26,979 nt of DNA, taken from positions 1 through 26,979 of the forward strand of contig JBFGCA010000064.1 in the NCBI GenBank assembly GCA_041567315.1, read 5' to 3'. Source of the DNA: JBFGCA01 sp041567315 (GTDB lineage: Bacteria; Acidobacteriota; Thermoanaerobaculia; Multivoradales; JAHEKO01). The notes beneath the pieces were generated by a model. The model ran no database searches, was not told the DNA's origin, and worked only from the letters and a program-made list of their open reading frames with translations. The position numbers were made by a program, and so were the translations under genes. Shown here piece by piece: positions 7,312 through 14,642 of the stretch. Position 1 is the first letter of the stretch; every line of letters begins with the position of its first letter.

Positions 7312-7701
7312 TCAGGACAGCTTCTTCTTCCACATGACAAAGGCGATGGCCTCGAGCTTGACCTTGTCGCGATCCTGGGAGAAGACGGCGAGGCTGCCGT
7401 CGACCAGCGCCCGGGCGGGATCGTAACGACCCGAGAAGATGTCCTTGAGGACGTCCTCGTCGGCCTGCAGATGGACCAGATCGTCGGCGTCCTCGTCGTA
7501 GCCGTTGGCCTCCACCTGCTGGACGTCGGTGATCTGGCGGTCGCGCACCACCAGCGCCCACTTCTCACCGGTGTCGGTGGAGTCGAGCAGCACGAAGCGG
7601 TCCCAGTTCCTGGTCAGCTTCTCCACCCGGCTGTCGCAGTTGAACATGCTCTGAAACTCGTGGAGAACGCCAGGCAGGTCGAGTCCTTGTGAGGCCCACA
7701 T
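7312..7701 (-). CDS. Small SCP2-like (sterol carrier protein 2 fold) protein
   Basis: A 129-residue soluble protein. The segment WALVVRDRQITDVQQVEANGY followed by LQADEDVLKDIFSGRYDPARALVDGSLAVFSQ resembles the SCP2 sterol/lipid-binding domain, in which a strand pair is followed by a helix and the x-G-x-x-D-P-x-x-A-x-x-x-G motif. Such small domains bind acyl chains or other hydrophobic ligands in a tunnel. The ATG at 7699-7701 is preceded by eight consecutive A residues in the message (GGAGCTGAAAAAAAATG) with GGAG as ribosome-binding site. It sits 30 nt after the dehydrogenase-like gene and 31 nt before the permease. In this operon it may hold or present the acyl substrate; that is inferred from context only. 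Confidence 0.7.
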   Translation of the reverse strand: MWASQGLDLPGVLHEFQSMFNCDSRVEKLTRNWDRFVLLDSTDTGEKWALVVRDRQITDVQQVEANGYDEDADDLVHLQADEDVLKDIFSGRYDPARALVDGSLAVFSQDRDKVKLEAIAFVMWKKKLS

Positions 7702-7731
7702 TTTTTTTCAGCTCCGCTTTCGTTTGATAGA

Positions 7732-8982
7732 TCAGATCCAGGGCTGCGGCAGGCCCAGGATCTGGGTGCCGATGACCACCTTGACGGTGTCGTCGGCCGG
7801 TCCCATCACCGAGCCGGCGCGGCCGTCGCGGTAGCAGCGCTCGACCGGATGGCCGCGCTTGTACCCGCTGCCGCCGCAGACCTGGAGCGCTTTGTTGGTG
7901 ACCTGGATCGCCATCTCGCAGGCCGCCGGCTTGAGCGACGCCACCTCGACGAAGAACGGGTCGTCGGGGTTGTCGCGAACGATGTCGTCGAGCAGCCCGG
8001 CCTCCTTGAACTCGTCGAACAGCACCAGGGCGTTGTCCGTCTGCTGGGCGATCCTGAGGGTGGTGAAGCGCACGCTGTCGATCGCCACCCGCATCTCCGC
8101 CACCAGCCGCTGGACGGTCTCCAGGTGGGCCAGCGACTGCCGGGTGTCGGAATGGATGCGCTTGCTGACGTGGTCGACCGCCGCCTCGTAGGCGGCCTGC
8201 GCGATGCCGATGTAGCAGGCGGCCATGCCGCACAGGTAGATCGGCAGCGAGTAGGCCATCATGTACGAGAAGCCCTCGGCGGCGTCGCCGAAGCGCTGCA
8301 CCTTGTCGACCCGGCAGTTGTCGAAGTGGATCGGCCGGCTGGAGTTGCCGCGCAGCCCCATGCCGTCCCACTCCCCGATGGGCTTGATGCACGGATCGTC
8401 GCCGCGGATCAGGAACAGGCTCAGCTCGTGGGCCGTCGACTCGGCGTTGGCGCGGACCGGCACCAGGTAGTAGTCGGCGTGTCCGGAGCTGGTGCAGAAC
8501 GACTTGAACGAGTCGACGACGAACTCGTCGCCGTCCTCGCGGGCGTGGCTGTCCATGTGCCAGATCTTGTTGCCCGACCCGGGCTCGCTCATCGCGAAGG
8601 CGCCGAGCCACTTGCCGGCCACGATCGGCGCCAGCAGCTCCTCCACCTGGCGCTCGTTGGCAGAGGCGCACATCACCGGCAGGGTGGTCTGGTGCATGTG
8701 GTAGCACATCGCCGTCGCCGAGCAGGCTTTGGCAATGGCCTCGGTGACCGCCACCGCGGTGACCGTGTTCTCGCCCGGGCCTCCCTGCTCCTCCGGCACC
8801 AGCAGCCCGAGCAGCCCGGCCTCGCCCAGCGCCCGGATGTTCTCCTTCGGGAAGACGCCCTCGCGGTCGACCCGCTCGGCGTTGGGCAGCAGCACCTCCT
8901 GGGCGACCTTCTCGGCCACCCGCTTCCACTTGCCCTGCTTGGTGGAAAGCGCCAGCCCGTCCAGATTCAGAAAATTAGCCAT
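7732..8982 (-). CDS. Acyl-CoA dehydrogenase-like flavoprotein lacking the usual catalytic Glu
   Basis: A 416-residue protein of the acyl-CoA dehydrogenase fold: N-terminal helices (VAEKVAQEVLLPNAERVDREGVFPKENIRALGEAGLLGLLVPEEQGG), the flavin-contact beta domain (FAMSEPGSGNKIWHMDSHA, with the MSEPGSG motif), and a C-terminal helical domain with VCGGSGYKRGHPVERCYRD. In medium-chain dehydrogenases the base is the Glu of YEGT after this last motif. Here the aligned segment is GSVMGPADD, so Gly394 takes the Glu position, and no Glu aligns with the alternative isovaleryl-type position in helix G. The protein may use another base or catalyse a different flavin reaction. It is first in an operon with the SCP2-like protein, permease and fatty acyl-AMP ligase. 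The start ATG at 8980-8982 has a weak AGGCGAG upstream. Confidence 0.85.
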   Translation of the reverse strand: MANFLNLDGLALSTKQGKWKRVAEKVAQEVLLPNAERVDREGVFPKENIRALGEAGLLGLLVPEEQGGPGENTVTAVAVTEAIAKACSATAMCYHMHQTTLPVMCASANERQVEELLAPIVAGKWLGAFAMSEPGSGNKIWHMDSHAREDGDEFVVDSFKSFCTSSGHADYYLVPVRANAESTAHELSLFLIRGDDPCIKPIGEWDGMGLRGNSSRPIHFDNCRVDKVQRFGDAAEGFSYMMAYSLPIYLCGMAACYIGIAQAAYEAAVDHVSKRIHSDTRQSLAHLETVQRLVAEMRVAIDSVRFTTLRIAQQTDNALVLFDEFKEAGLLDDIVRDNPDDPFFVEVASLKPAACEMAIQVTNKALQVCGGSGYKRGHPVERCYRDGRAGSVMGPADDTVKVVIGTQILGLPQPWI

Positions 8983-9086
8983 TGAACTCGCCTATGTTGC
9001 GGTTTCCGTTTCGCTAATGCTAACGCCCAGGCGGCCCTGCCAGCATCCGCCCGACGACGGCTCTCATGACTTCCAAACGTCTGAGA

Positions 9087-9111
9087 GTGCGGTGTATAAC
9101 ACACTCCGCAC
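9087..9111. promoter_or_regulatory. Imperfect 25-bp palindrome, possible operator/promoter of the acyl-CoA dehydrogenase-like operon
   Basis: The arms GTGCGG (9087-9092) and CCGCAC (9106-9111) are perfect complements, and three more inner pairs match, giving 9 of 12 paired positions around A9099. Such sites are typical for TetR- or GntR-type dimers. The AT-rich centre reads GTTATACACC on the minus strand and could hold a -10 element. It lies about 105 nt upstream of the operon start and about 40 nt downstream of the molybdopterin oxidoreductase stop. No regulator gene is adjacent. Confidence 0.4.
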
Positions 9112-9152
9112 GGCGGTGCCAGGCGGCCGGCGGCGGCCGCGACGCCCGCTCT

Positions 9153-11345
9153 CTAGCCGGCGGCGGTGACTTCGACCGGCACGCCGCTGTAGCTAACCGT
9201 TCCGGACAGCTCGTCGAGCCGCCGTTCGTCGGTGAGGTCGTTGAGACTGGCCCCGGGCTGACGGGCGGCGGTGCTCAGGCGGGTGCCACGCCGCCCATGG
9301 CCGAAGCCGTGGGGCAGGCTCACCACCCCCGGCCGGATCTTGTCGGTCAGCTCGAGCGGCACCACCACCGCCCCCACCCGCGAGCGCACCTCGACCGGCT
9401 GGTCCGCCGCCAGCCGGCGCTGCCGGGCGTCGTCGGGGTGCATGAGGAGGGTGCAGCGGTCGCCGCGCCGCGCCAGCTCCGGGGCGTTGTGCATCCAGGA
9501 GTTGTTGGTGCGGGGCTGCCGGCGGCCGATGAGGACCAGGCCGTCAGCCGCTGAGGTTGGCGCCGCCTCGCGGGTCCCCGCCAGCCGCTCGAGGTCGCGC
9601 AGATAAACGGCGGGCGCCAGCTCGATGCGGTGCCCGCGGGTATAGAGCCGTCCCGGCAGGCACGGCTCCAGGGGGCCGAGGTCGCGGGTGTGGAGGTCGG
9701 CCAGCAGCCGCCGCTTCGAAAGGCCCTCGCCGAAAAGGCCCAGGGCCGGGCCCCAAGGTCCGGTCCGCAGGAACAGATCGAGCATCCCCTGCGGGGTCAG
9801 CCACCGGACCAGCCGGCCCCGGAGCGCCCCCAGCCGGCCGCCGACCCCACCCCGGCGGCGGTCCAGCCGGATCGCCAGCTCGGCGTAGACCTGCCAGTCC
9901 TGGCGGCTGCCCGGCGGCGGGTCGAAGACCGGCGGCGTGTACCGCGTCGTGTTGCGCACCCCGAAGAGCCGGAACCCGAGGTCGTAGTGGTCGCGCTCGA
10001 GGGCGAACACCGGCGGCAGGATGAGGTGCGCGTGGCGGGTGGTCTCGTTCAGATAGAGGTCGATCGCCGCCATGAACTCGAGCCCGGGCAGCGCCCGATC
10101 CAGCCGGCCGCCGTTGGGGGTCGACAGCACCGGATTGCCGGCCGAGGTCAGCAGCGCCCGGATCTGCCCCGGACCCGGGGTGTCGATCTCCTCGGCCAGC
10201 ACCGCCACCGGCAGCTCGCCTCCGAACTCGGGCAGCCCCCGCACCCTGCTGCGGTAGGTCGCGAAAGAGCCGCGCCGCCCCAGCAGCGAGGCCACCTTGA
10301 CCACGTCGACCGCCGGGCGCGGGAACATCGAGCCGCCCTCGCGGTCCAGGTTGCCGGTCAGCAGATTGAGCACCTGGACCAGCCAGGCGGTCAGTGCACC
10401 GAACTGCTGGGTGCAGCCGCCGACCCGGCAGTAGGCGACCGCCGCCGGGGCGGCCGCGAACTCCCGCGCCAGGGCGCGGATCTCGCGCGCCGCGATCCCG
10501 GTCCGCGTCGCCACCTCTTCCGGTGCGAAAGGCTCCGCGGCCCGCCGCACCGCCTCGATCCCCCGGGTGAAGGCGGCCAGGCGCCCCGGGGCCTCGAGCT
10601 GCTCGTCGAACAGGACGTGGACCATCGCCAGCAGCAGCAGGGCGTCGGTCCCCGGCCGGATGGCGTGATGGACGTCCGCCATCTCGGCGGTGGGGGTCCG
10701 GCGCGGATCGACCACCACCAGCCGGCCGCCGCGCCGCCGCAGCCGCTTGAGCCGCACCGGCATCCCCGGCGCCCCCATCAGGCTGCCGTTGGAGACCACC
10801 GGGTTGGCGCCCACCACCAGGAACAGCTCGGTGCGGTCGAGGTCGGGGACCGGGATCAGGAACTGGTGGCCGTACAGGAGGTAGCTGGCCAGCAGGTGCG
10901 GCAGGTGGTCCATCGAGGCCGTCGAGAAACGCGCCCGGGTGCCCAGGCTGCGGGCCAGCTCCAGCTCCAACAGCGAGGCCGTGTAGCTGTGGAGATTCGG
11001 GTTGCCGGTGTAGAAGGCCACGCTGTCGGGGCCGTATCGCCGGCGCACCTCGGCCAGCCGCTCCGCGGTCTCCTCGAGGGCCTCCTCCCAGCCCACCTCT
11101 GCCCAGCCCGCCGCCGTCCGCCGGAGCGGCCGACGCAGCCGCTCCGGGTCCTCGTGGACCTCCTTGAGCGCCCGCGCCTTGGCGCAGATGAAGCCGCGGC
11201 TCAGGGGATCCTCGGCGTCGCCCCGCACCCGCAGCAGGCGGTCGCCCTCGACCTCGAGCTCCAGCCCGCACATCGCCTCGCACAGCGGGCAGGTGCGGTA
11301 CAGGAGGCGACCGCTGCCGTTCCCGGAACTGATGGTGGCGGTCAT
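9153..11345 (-). CDS. Stand-alone molybdopterin oxidoreductase (bis-MGD, DMSO reductase superfamily)
   Basis: A 730-residue catalytic subunit. The N-terminus has Cys19-x2-Cys22-x3-Cys26 and, after 27 residues, Cys54 in GFICAKA, the ligands of a [4Fe-4S] cluster near the Mo/W site. LFLVVGANPVVSNG and RRGGRLVVVDPRRTPTAEMADVH are the usual pterin-binding landmarks, and the C-terminal cap domain has RRQPRTNNSWMHNAPEL and LPHGFGHGRRGTRLS. Aligned by eye to formate dehydrogenase H, the metal-ligand position falls on Asp146 in STASMDHLPH instead of Cys or selenocysteine, which would recall the Asp ligand of NarG-type enzymes; this is inference. There is no twin-arginine signal and no partner electron-transfer or membrane subunit beside it, so it is probably cytoplasmic. 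The start ATG at 11343-11345 is chosen because the cluster motif follows at once; the frame stays open far upstream only through GC bias. The substrate is unknown. Confidence 0.88.
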   Translation of the reverse strand: MTATISSGNGSGRLLYRTCPLCEAMCGLELEVEGDRLLRVRGDAEDPLSRGFICAKARALKEVHEDPERLRRPLRRTAAGWAEVGWEEALEETAERLAEVRRRYGPDSVAFYTGNPNLHSYTASLLELELARSLGTRARFSTASMDHLPHLLASYLLYGHQFLIPVPDLDRTELFLVVGANPVVSNGSLMGAPGMPVRLKRLRRRGGRLVVVDPRRTPTAEMADVHHAIRPGTDALLLLAMVHVLFDEQLEAPGRLAAFTRGIEAVRRAAEPFAPEEVATRTGIAAREIRALAREFAAAPAAVAYCRVGGCTQQFGALTAWLVQVLNLLTGNLDREGGSMFPRPAVDVVKVASLLGRRGSFATYRSRVRGLPEFGGELPVAVLAEEIDTPGPGQIRALLTSAGNPVLSTPNGGRLDRALPGLEFMAAIDLYLNETTRHAHLILPPVFALERDHYDLGFRLFGVRNTTRYTPPVFDPPPGSRQDWQVYAELAIRLDRRRGGVGGRLGALRGRLVRWLTPQGMLDLFLRTGPWGPALGLFGEGLSKRRLLADLHTRDLGPLEPCLPGRLYTRGHRIELAPAVYLRDLERLAGTREAAPTSAADGLVLIGRRQPRTNNSWMHNAPELARRGDRCTLLMHPDDARQRRLAADQPVEVRSRVGAVVVPLELTDKIRPGVVSLPHGFGHGRRGTRLSTAARQPGASLNDLTDERRLDELSGTVSYSGVPVEVTAAG

Positions 11346-11470
11346 TCGACTCGCGCCCGGCGGCGGCCGAAGACGGCACCGCGCCGGCCGGATCGTCGGC
11401 GGCTGCGGTGCGGTCGTTCCGGGCGCCGGGGCTGGACGGCAAGATAGCACGCCACCGGCAGCGTGGACCC

Positions 11471-11522
11471 GACGCTCCGTCCCGGCGCTCCGTCCCGGCG
11501 CCCCGTCCCGGGGGCCCGTCCC
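11471..11522 (+). repeat. Four tandem 13-bp units upstream of ddl
   Basis: Four consecutive 13-nt units, each ending in CCGTCCC (GACGCTCCGTCCC, GGCGCTCCGTCCC, GGCGCCCCGTCCC, GGGGGCCCGTCCC), lie in the divergent spacer between the molybdopterin oxidoreductase and ddl and end directly before a TACAAT element. Confidence 0.7.
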
Positions 11523-11523
11523 G

Positions 11524-11529
11524 TACAAT
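11524..11529 (+). promoter_or_regulatory. Possible -10 element of ddl
   Basis: TACAAT matches the sigma-70 -10 consensus at 5 of 6 positions and stands 53 nt before the ddl start. No TTGACA-like -35 is present at the right distance; the 13-bp tandem repeats occupy that place and could serve an activator. Confidence 0.3.
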
Positions 11530-11582
11530 CCCCGCCGAGGCCGGTCCGGCCACCTCCCCACCCCGCTACCCGGTATCACCGC

Positions 11583-12713
11583 ATGGCATCCCGCAAGCTC
11601 AGGGTCGCGGTGATCTGCGGCGGCAAGTCGGCCGAGCACGAAGTGTCGCTGGCCTCGGCCCGCAACGTGGTGCGGGCGCTGGACCCCGACAGGTACGAGC
11701 TGCGGGTCATCGTGCTCGACCGCCAGGGGCGGCTGCTGGCCGCCGGCTCGCCGCGCTTCCTGGAGGAAGGCGGCGGCGCCGGGGCGCTGGGCGCCGCCGG
11801 GCCGGGGCCCGACGGCCAGGAGGTGGCGCTGGTCGGCGCCGCCGGAGCGGGTGGCGAGGGCGCCTCGCTGGTCGCCCTGGCCGGAGCTGGCGACTCGCGT
11901 CCGGTCGACGTGGTCTTCCCGGTGATGCACGGCACCGATGGCGAGGACGGCTCGATCCAGGGGCTGGCCCGGCTGGCCAACGTCGCGGTGGTGGGCGCCA
12001 GCGTCCTGGGCTCGGCGGTCAACATGGACAAGGAGGTCATGAAGCGCCTGCTCCGCGAGGCCGGCCTGCCGGTGCCCCGCTTCCTGGTCGCCGAGCGCTG
12101 GGACCGCCGGCCGCCCGACTTCGAGCGCGTCGCCGGCGAGCTGGGCTGCCCGTTGTTCGTCAAGCCCTCGAACCTGGGCTCTTCGGTGGGGATCAGCAAG
12201 ATCCACGGCGCGGACGAGTTCACGGCCGCCGTCGAGCTGGCCTTCGCCTACGACACCAAGCTGCTGTTCGAGGAGGCAGTCGCCGGCCGCGAGCTGGAGT
12301 GCGCGGTGCTGGGCACCGAGGACCCCCGGGCCTCGGTCCCCGGCGAGATCCTCACCGCCGGCCACCACGAGTTCTACTCCTACGACGCCAAGTACCGCGA
12401 CGAGCGGGGGGCGGCGCTGGCCATCCCCGCCGAGCTGCCGCCGGCGACCGTCGAGGAGGTCCGCCGGCTGGCGGTCCGCGCCTTCCGCGCCACCTGCTGC
12501 GAGGGGATGGCGCGGGTCGACTTCTTCCTGCGCCCCGGCGGCGAGCTGCTGGTCAACGAGCTGAACACCATCCCGGGGTTTACCGACATCAGCATGTACC
12601 CCAAGCTCTGGGAGGCCTCCGGGGTGCCGGTCCGCGAGCTGCTCGACCTGCTGATCGAAGACGCCGTCCGCCGTTTCGAGCGCCGCCGCCGGCTGCGCAC
12701 CCGGGTCGACTGA
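11583..12713 (+). CDS. ddl: D-alanine--D-alanine ligase
   Basis: A 376-residue ATP-grasp ligase that joins two D-alanines for the peptidoglycan stem peptide in the cytoplasm. The N-terminal domain has VAVICGGKSAEHEVSLASARNV, the D-Ala-binding HE(V/I)S segment. VFPVMHGTDGEDGSIQGL is the second signature, KPSNLGSSVGISK is the ATP-binding loop, and ARVDFFL and NELNTIPGFTDISMYPKLW hold the Mg2+-binding Asp/Glu/Asn residues. The omega-loop reads EFYSYDAKY, keeping the Tyr typical of D-Ala-D-Ala rather than D-Ala-D-Lac enzymes. An insertion of about 35 Gly/Ala-rich residues after the first domain (around residues 60-100) lengthens it slightly, as in other Ddl forms of about 360-380 residues. The ATG at 11583 fits the family start; an in-frame extension upstream is Pro/Arg-rich and unlikely to be translated. 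No strong Shine-Dalgarno is seen. Confidence 0.93.
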   Translation: MASRKLRVAVICGGKSAEHEVSLASARNVVRALDPDRYELRVIVLDRQGRLLAAGSPRFLEEGGGAGALGAAGPGPDGQEVALVGAAGAGGEGASLVALAGAGDSRPVDVVFPVMHGTDGEDGSIQGLARLANVAVVGASVLGSAVNMDKEVMKRLLREAGLPVPRFLVAERWDRRPPDFERVAGELGCPLFVKPSNLGSSVGISKIHGADEFTAAVELAFAYDTKLLFEEAVAGRELECAVLGTEDPRASVPGEILTAGHHEFYSYDAKYRDERGAALAIPAELPPATVEEVRRLAVRAFRATCCEGMARVDFFLRPGGELLVNELNTIPGFTDISMYPKLWEASGVPVRELLDLLIEDAVRRFERRRRLRTRVD

Positions 12714-12746
12714 CGGCGCGCCGTGCCGCCCGTCGACGTTTCGCGA

Positions 12747-12764
12747 GCCACCCCGCCGGGTGGC
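12747..12764 (+). terminator. Hairpin downstream of ddl
   Basis: GCCACCC and GGGTGGC form a perfect 7-bp stem with the loop CGCC, 34 nt after the ddl stop. No T-run follows, so it is at most a weak terminator or 3'-end stabiliser separating ddl from the metal-efflux genes. Confidence 0.35.
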
Positions 12765-12800
12765 GGCCAACGGGCCTACGGGCGTAGAATCCCCCGCCGT

Positions 12801-13133
12801 ATGAGGGCCCCCGCGCGCGCGCTGCTCATCCTGAACGCGCTGCTGCTGCCGGCGCTCGCCGCTCCCGCCCTGCTGTGCTGCGCCGCCCTGGTGCCGGTCC
12901 ACGGCCACGACTGCTGTCCGGCCAGCGCCGGCGATCCCGAAGCCGCGGCCTGCTGCGAGGGCGACGGCTCGGCGCAGCTCCGCCTCGGCGAGCCCCTGCC
13001 CGCCTCGCCGGCGGCCGCGATCCTGGCGCCGCCGGCGGCGCTCACCGGCAGAGCCACGCCACCGCCCGGCGAGCGCAGCCGCGCGCCCGGCTCCGCGCCC
13101 CTCTACAGCCTCCATCACGCGCTGCTGATCTGA
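12801..13133 (+). CDS. Small secreted Cys/His-rich protein of the copper efflux locus
   Basis: A predicted 110-residue protein of no named family that I can recognise. It starts with a signal-like segment (MRAPARALLILNALLLPALAAPALLCCAALV) followed by a Cys/His cluster, VHGHDCCPASAGDPEAAACCEG, then a low-complexity Ala/Pro linker and a tail ending LYSLHHALLI. Two CC pairs, two closely spaced His residues and the HH near the C-terminus suggest metal binding, and position directly ahead of tolC-like/cusB/cusA genes on the same strand (75 nt gap) suggests a role in periplasmic Cu/Ag handling or sensing. The ATG at 12801 is used because the hydrophobic segment starts there; the frame is open further upstream to 12723. 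TAGAAT at 12785-12790 could be a -10 element, giving a very short leader. Function is inferred from context. Confidence 0.6.
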   Translation: MRAPARALLILNALLLPALAAPALLCCAALVPVHGHDCCPASAGDPEAAACCEGDGSAQLRLGEPLPASPAAAILAPPAALTGRATPPPGERSRAPGSAPLYSLHHALLI

Positions 13134-13208
13134 GCGGCTCTCCAGGGTGAATTGCGTCCGCCGTGGCCGCCGACGGCCGCGGCCCCGACCCTGAGAGGAG
13201 GAACCCGC

Positions 13209-14642
13209 ATGATCCAAGCCGCCCTGCGGCTCGCCCTGATCACCACCGCCGCGGCGCTGCCCGCGGCGGCCGGCAGCGGCGAGCCCGACGTCCCCGAACC
13301 CGCGGCCCCGCCGGCTGCGAACGAGCCCTTTGCCGGCCTCGCGATCCTGGACCGTCAGGTGGTGGTCGCCGCCGTCCTGGATCGCAATCCGTCGATCGAG
13401 GCGGTGCGGCTGGCGTGGACGGCGGCCCTCGACCGCGTCCCGCAGGCCGCCGCGCTCGACGACCCGATGGTCTCCTGGTCAGTGGCCCCGCTCAGCATCG
13501 GTCCCGGTGGCGCCCCCTTCGGCCACGAGGCGAGGCTGAGCCAGCGCCTGCCCTGGCCCGGGACCCGCCGGCTGCGCGGCGAGGCCGCCCGGGCCGAGGC
13601 CGAGGCCGCCGCCGGCCGCCATCACGAGGCCCGCCAGCGGCTGGCGGCCGCCGCGTCGATGCTGTTCGACGACTACTACCTGGTCCACCGCGCGCTGGAG
13701 ATCAACGACGCCCACCGGGCGCTGCTGGACGACCTCCAGCGCAGCGCCACGGCCCGCTACGCGGCCGGCCTGGCACCCCAGCAGGACCCCCTCCAGGCCG
13801 AGCTCGAGGGCGCGCTCCTGATGCGGCGCCAGATCGAACTGGTCACCGAGCGCACCGTGCTCGCCGCCACGCTCAACGCCCTCCTCCACCGGTCACCCGA
13901 GGCGCCCCTGCCCCCGCCGCCACCGATGCTGGAGCCGCCCGTGGCGCCGGCGGCGGCCCACACGGCGCCGCCCGCTGCCGCGCCCGGCGCGGCGGCGGCC
14001 GGGATGCCGAGTGAAGCGGTCGGCGTGGAGGCCGGGGATGTCGGCGAGCTGCTGGCCGGGGCCGCCGGCAACCCCGAGCTGACGGCGCTCGCCGCCGAGG
14101 GCCGAGCCCGGGCCCGGGAGCTCGAGCTGGCCCAACTCGCCTTCTTTCCCGAGCTCGAGCCGATGGCCGGCTTCAACTCGATGTGGATGGACCGCGAGCA
14201 CCGGTGGATGGCCGGCGTGGGCGCCAGCCTGCCGGTGTTCCGCCGGCGCCTGCGCGCGGCGGTGGCCGAGGCCGAGACGCGGGTCGCCGCGACCGCTGCC
14301 GAGCTGGCCGCTCTCGGCGACGCGATCGCCTCCCGCGTGACCGCCGCCCACGCGCGGCTGGCGGCGGCGGCACAGACCTTCGTGATCTACCGCGACCGCG
14401 TGCTGCCCGCCGCCCGCGACCGGCTGGCCGCCGCCCGGACCGGCTTCGAGAGCGGCCGCAGCGGCTTTCTCGCCGTCATCGAGGCGGAGCGCGACCTGCG
14501 CACGGTCGAGCTGGACTTCCACCGCGTCCTCACCGACTGGTACCGGGCGCGGGCCGAGCTGGACCTGGCCGTGGGCCGCGTTCCGGCCATCGAGAGCGAC
14601 GCCGGAGCCGACAACCCGGCCACAGAAGGAGCTTCGCAATGA
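13209..14642 (+). CDS. TolC/CusC-like outer-membrane efflux factor
   Basis: A 477-residue outer-membrane channel component of the tripartite efflux system. An N-terminal export signal (MIQAALRLALITTAAALPAAAG) is followed by the two repeated coiled-coil regions of the TolC family. Landmarks are VLDRNPSIEAVRLAWTAALDRVPQAAALDDPMVSWS and RLSQRLPWPGTRRLRGEAARAEAEA in the first repeat, and LPVFRRRLRAAVAEAETRV plus ARTGFESGRSGFLAVIEAERDLRTVELDFHRVLTDWYRARAELDLAVG in the second. A Pro/Ala-rich insertion at about residues 234-275 between the repeats is unusually long. The start ATG at 13209 has a strong AGGAGG at 13196-13201. Its stop overlaps the cusB start in ATGA. Its job would be to carry Cu(I)/Ag(I) from the adaptor and pump across the outer membrane. 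Confidence 0.9.
   Translation: MIQAALRLALITTAAALPAAAGSGEPDVPEPAAPPAANEPFAGLAILDRQVVVAAVLDRNPSIEAVRLAWTAALDRVPQAAALDDPMVSWSVAPLSIGPGGAPFGHEARLSQRLPWPGTRRLRGEAARAEAEAAAGRHHEARQRLAAAASMLFDDYYLVHRALEINDAHRALLDDLQRSATARYAAGLAPQQDPLQAELEGALLMRRQIELVTERTVLAATLNALLHRSPEAPLPPPPPMLEPPVAPAAAHTAPPAAAPGAAAAGMPSEAVGVEAGDVGELLAGAAGNPELTALAAEGRARARELELAQLAFFPELEPMAGFNSMWMDREHRWMAGVGASLPVFRRRLRAAVAEAETRVAATAAELAALGDAIASRVTAAHARLAAAAQTFVIYRDRVLPAARDRLAAARTGFESGRSGFLAVIEAERDLRTVELDFHRVLTDWYRARAELDLAVGRVPAIESDAGADNPATEGASQ

Noticed and set aside
11583..12713. D-alanine--D-lactate ligase linked to glycopeptide resistance
   Set aside because: The omega-loop Tyr (EFYSYDAKY) is typical of D-Ala-D-Ala ligases and no vanH or vanX-like gene is adjacent.
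9153..13217. A single minus-strand open frame of 1354 codons covering the oxidoreductase and the ddl region
   Set aside because: The part upstream of 11345 is antisense to ddl and translates to Arg/Gly/Gln-rich text; the [4Fe-4S] motif at residues 19-54 fixes the true start at 11345.
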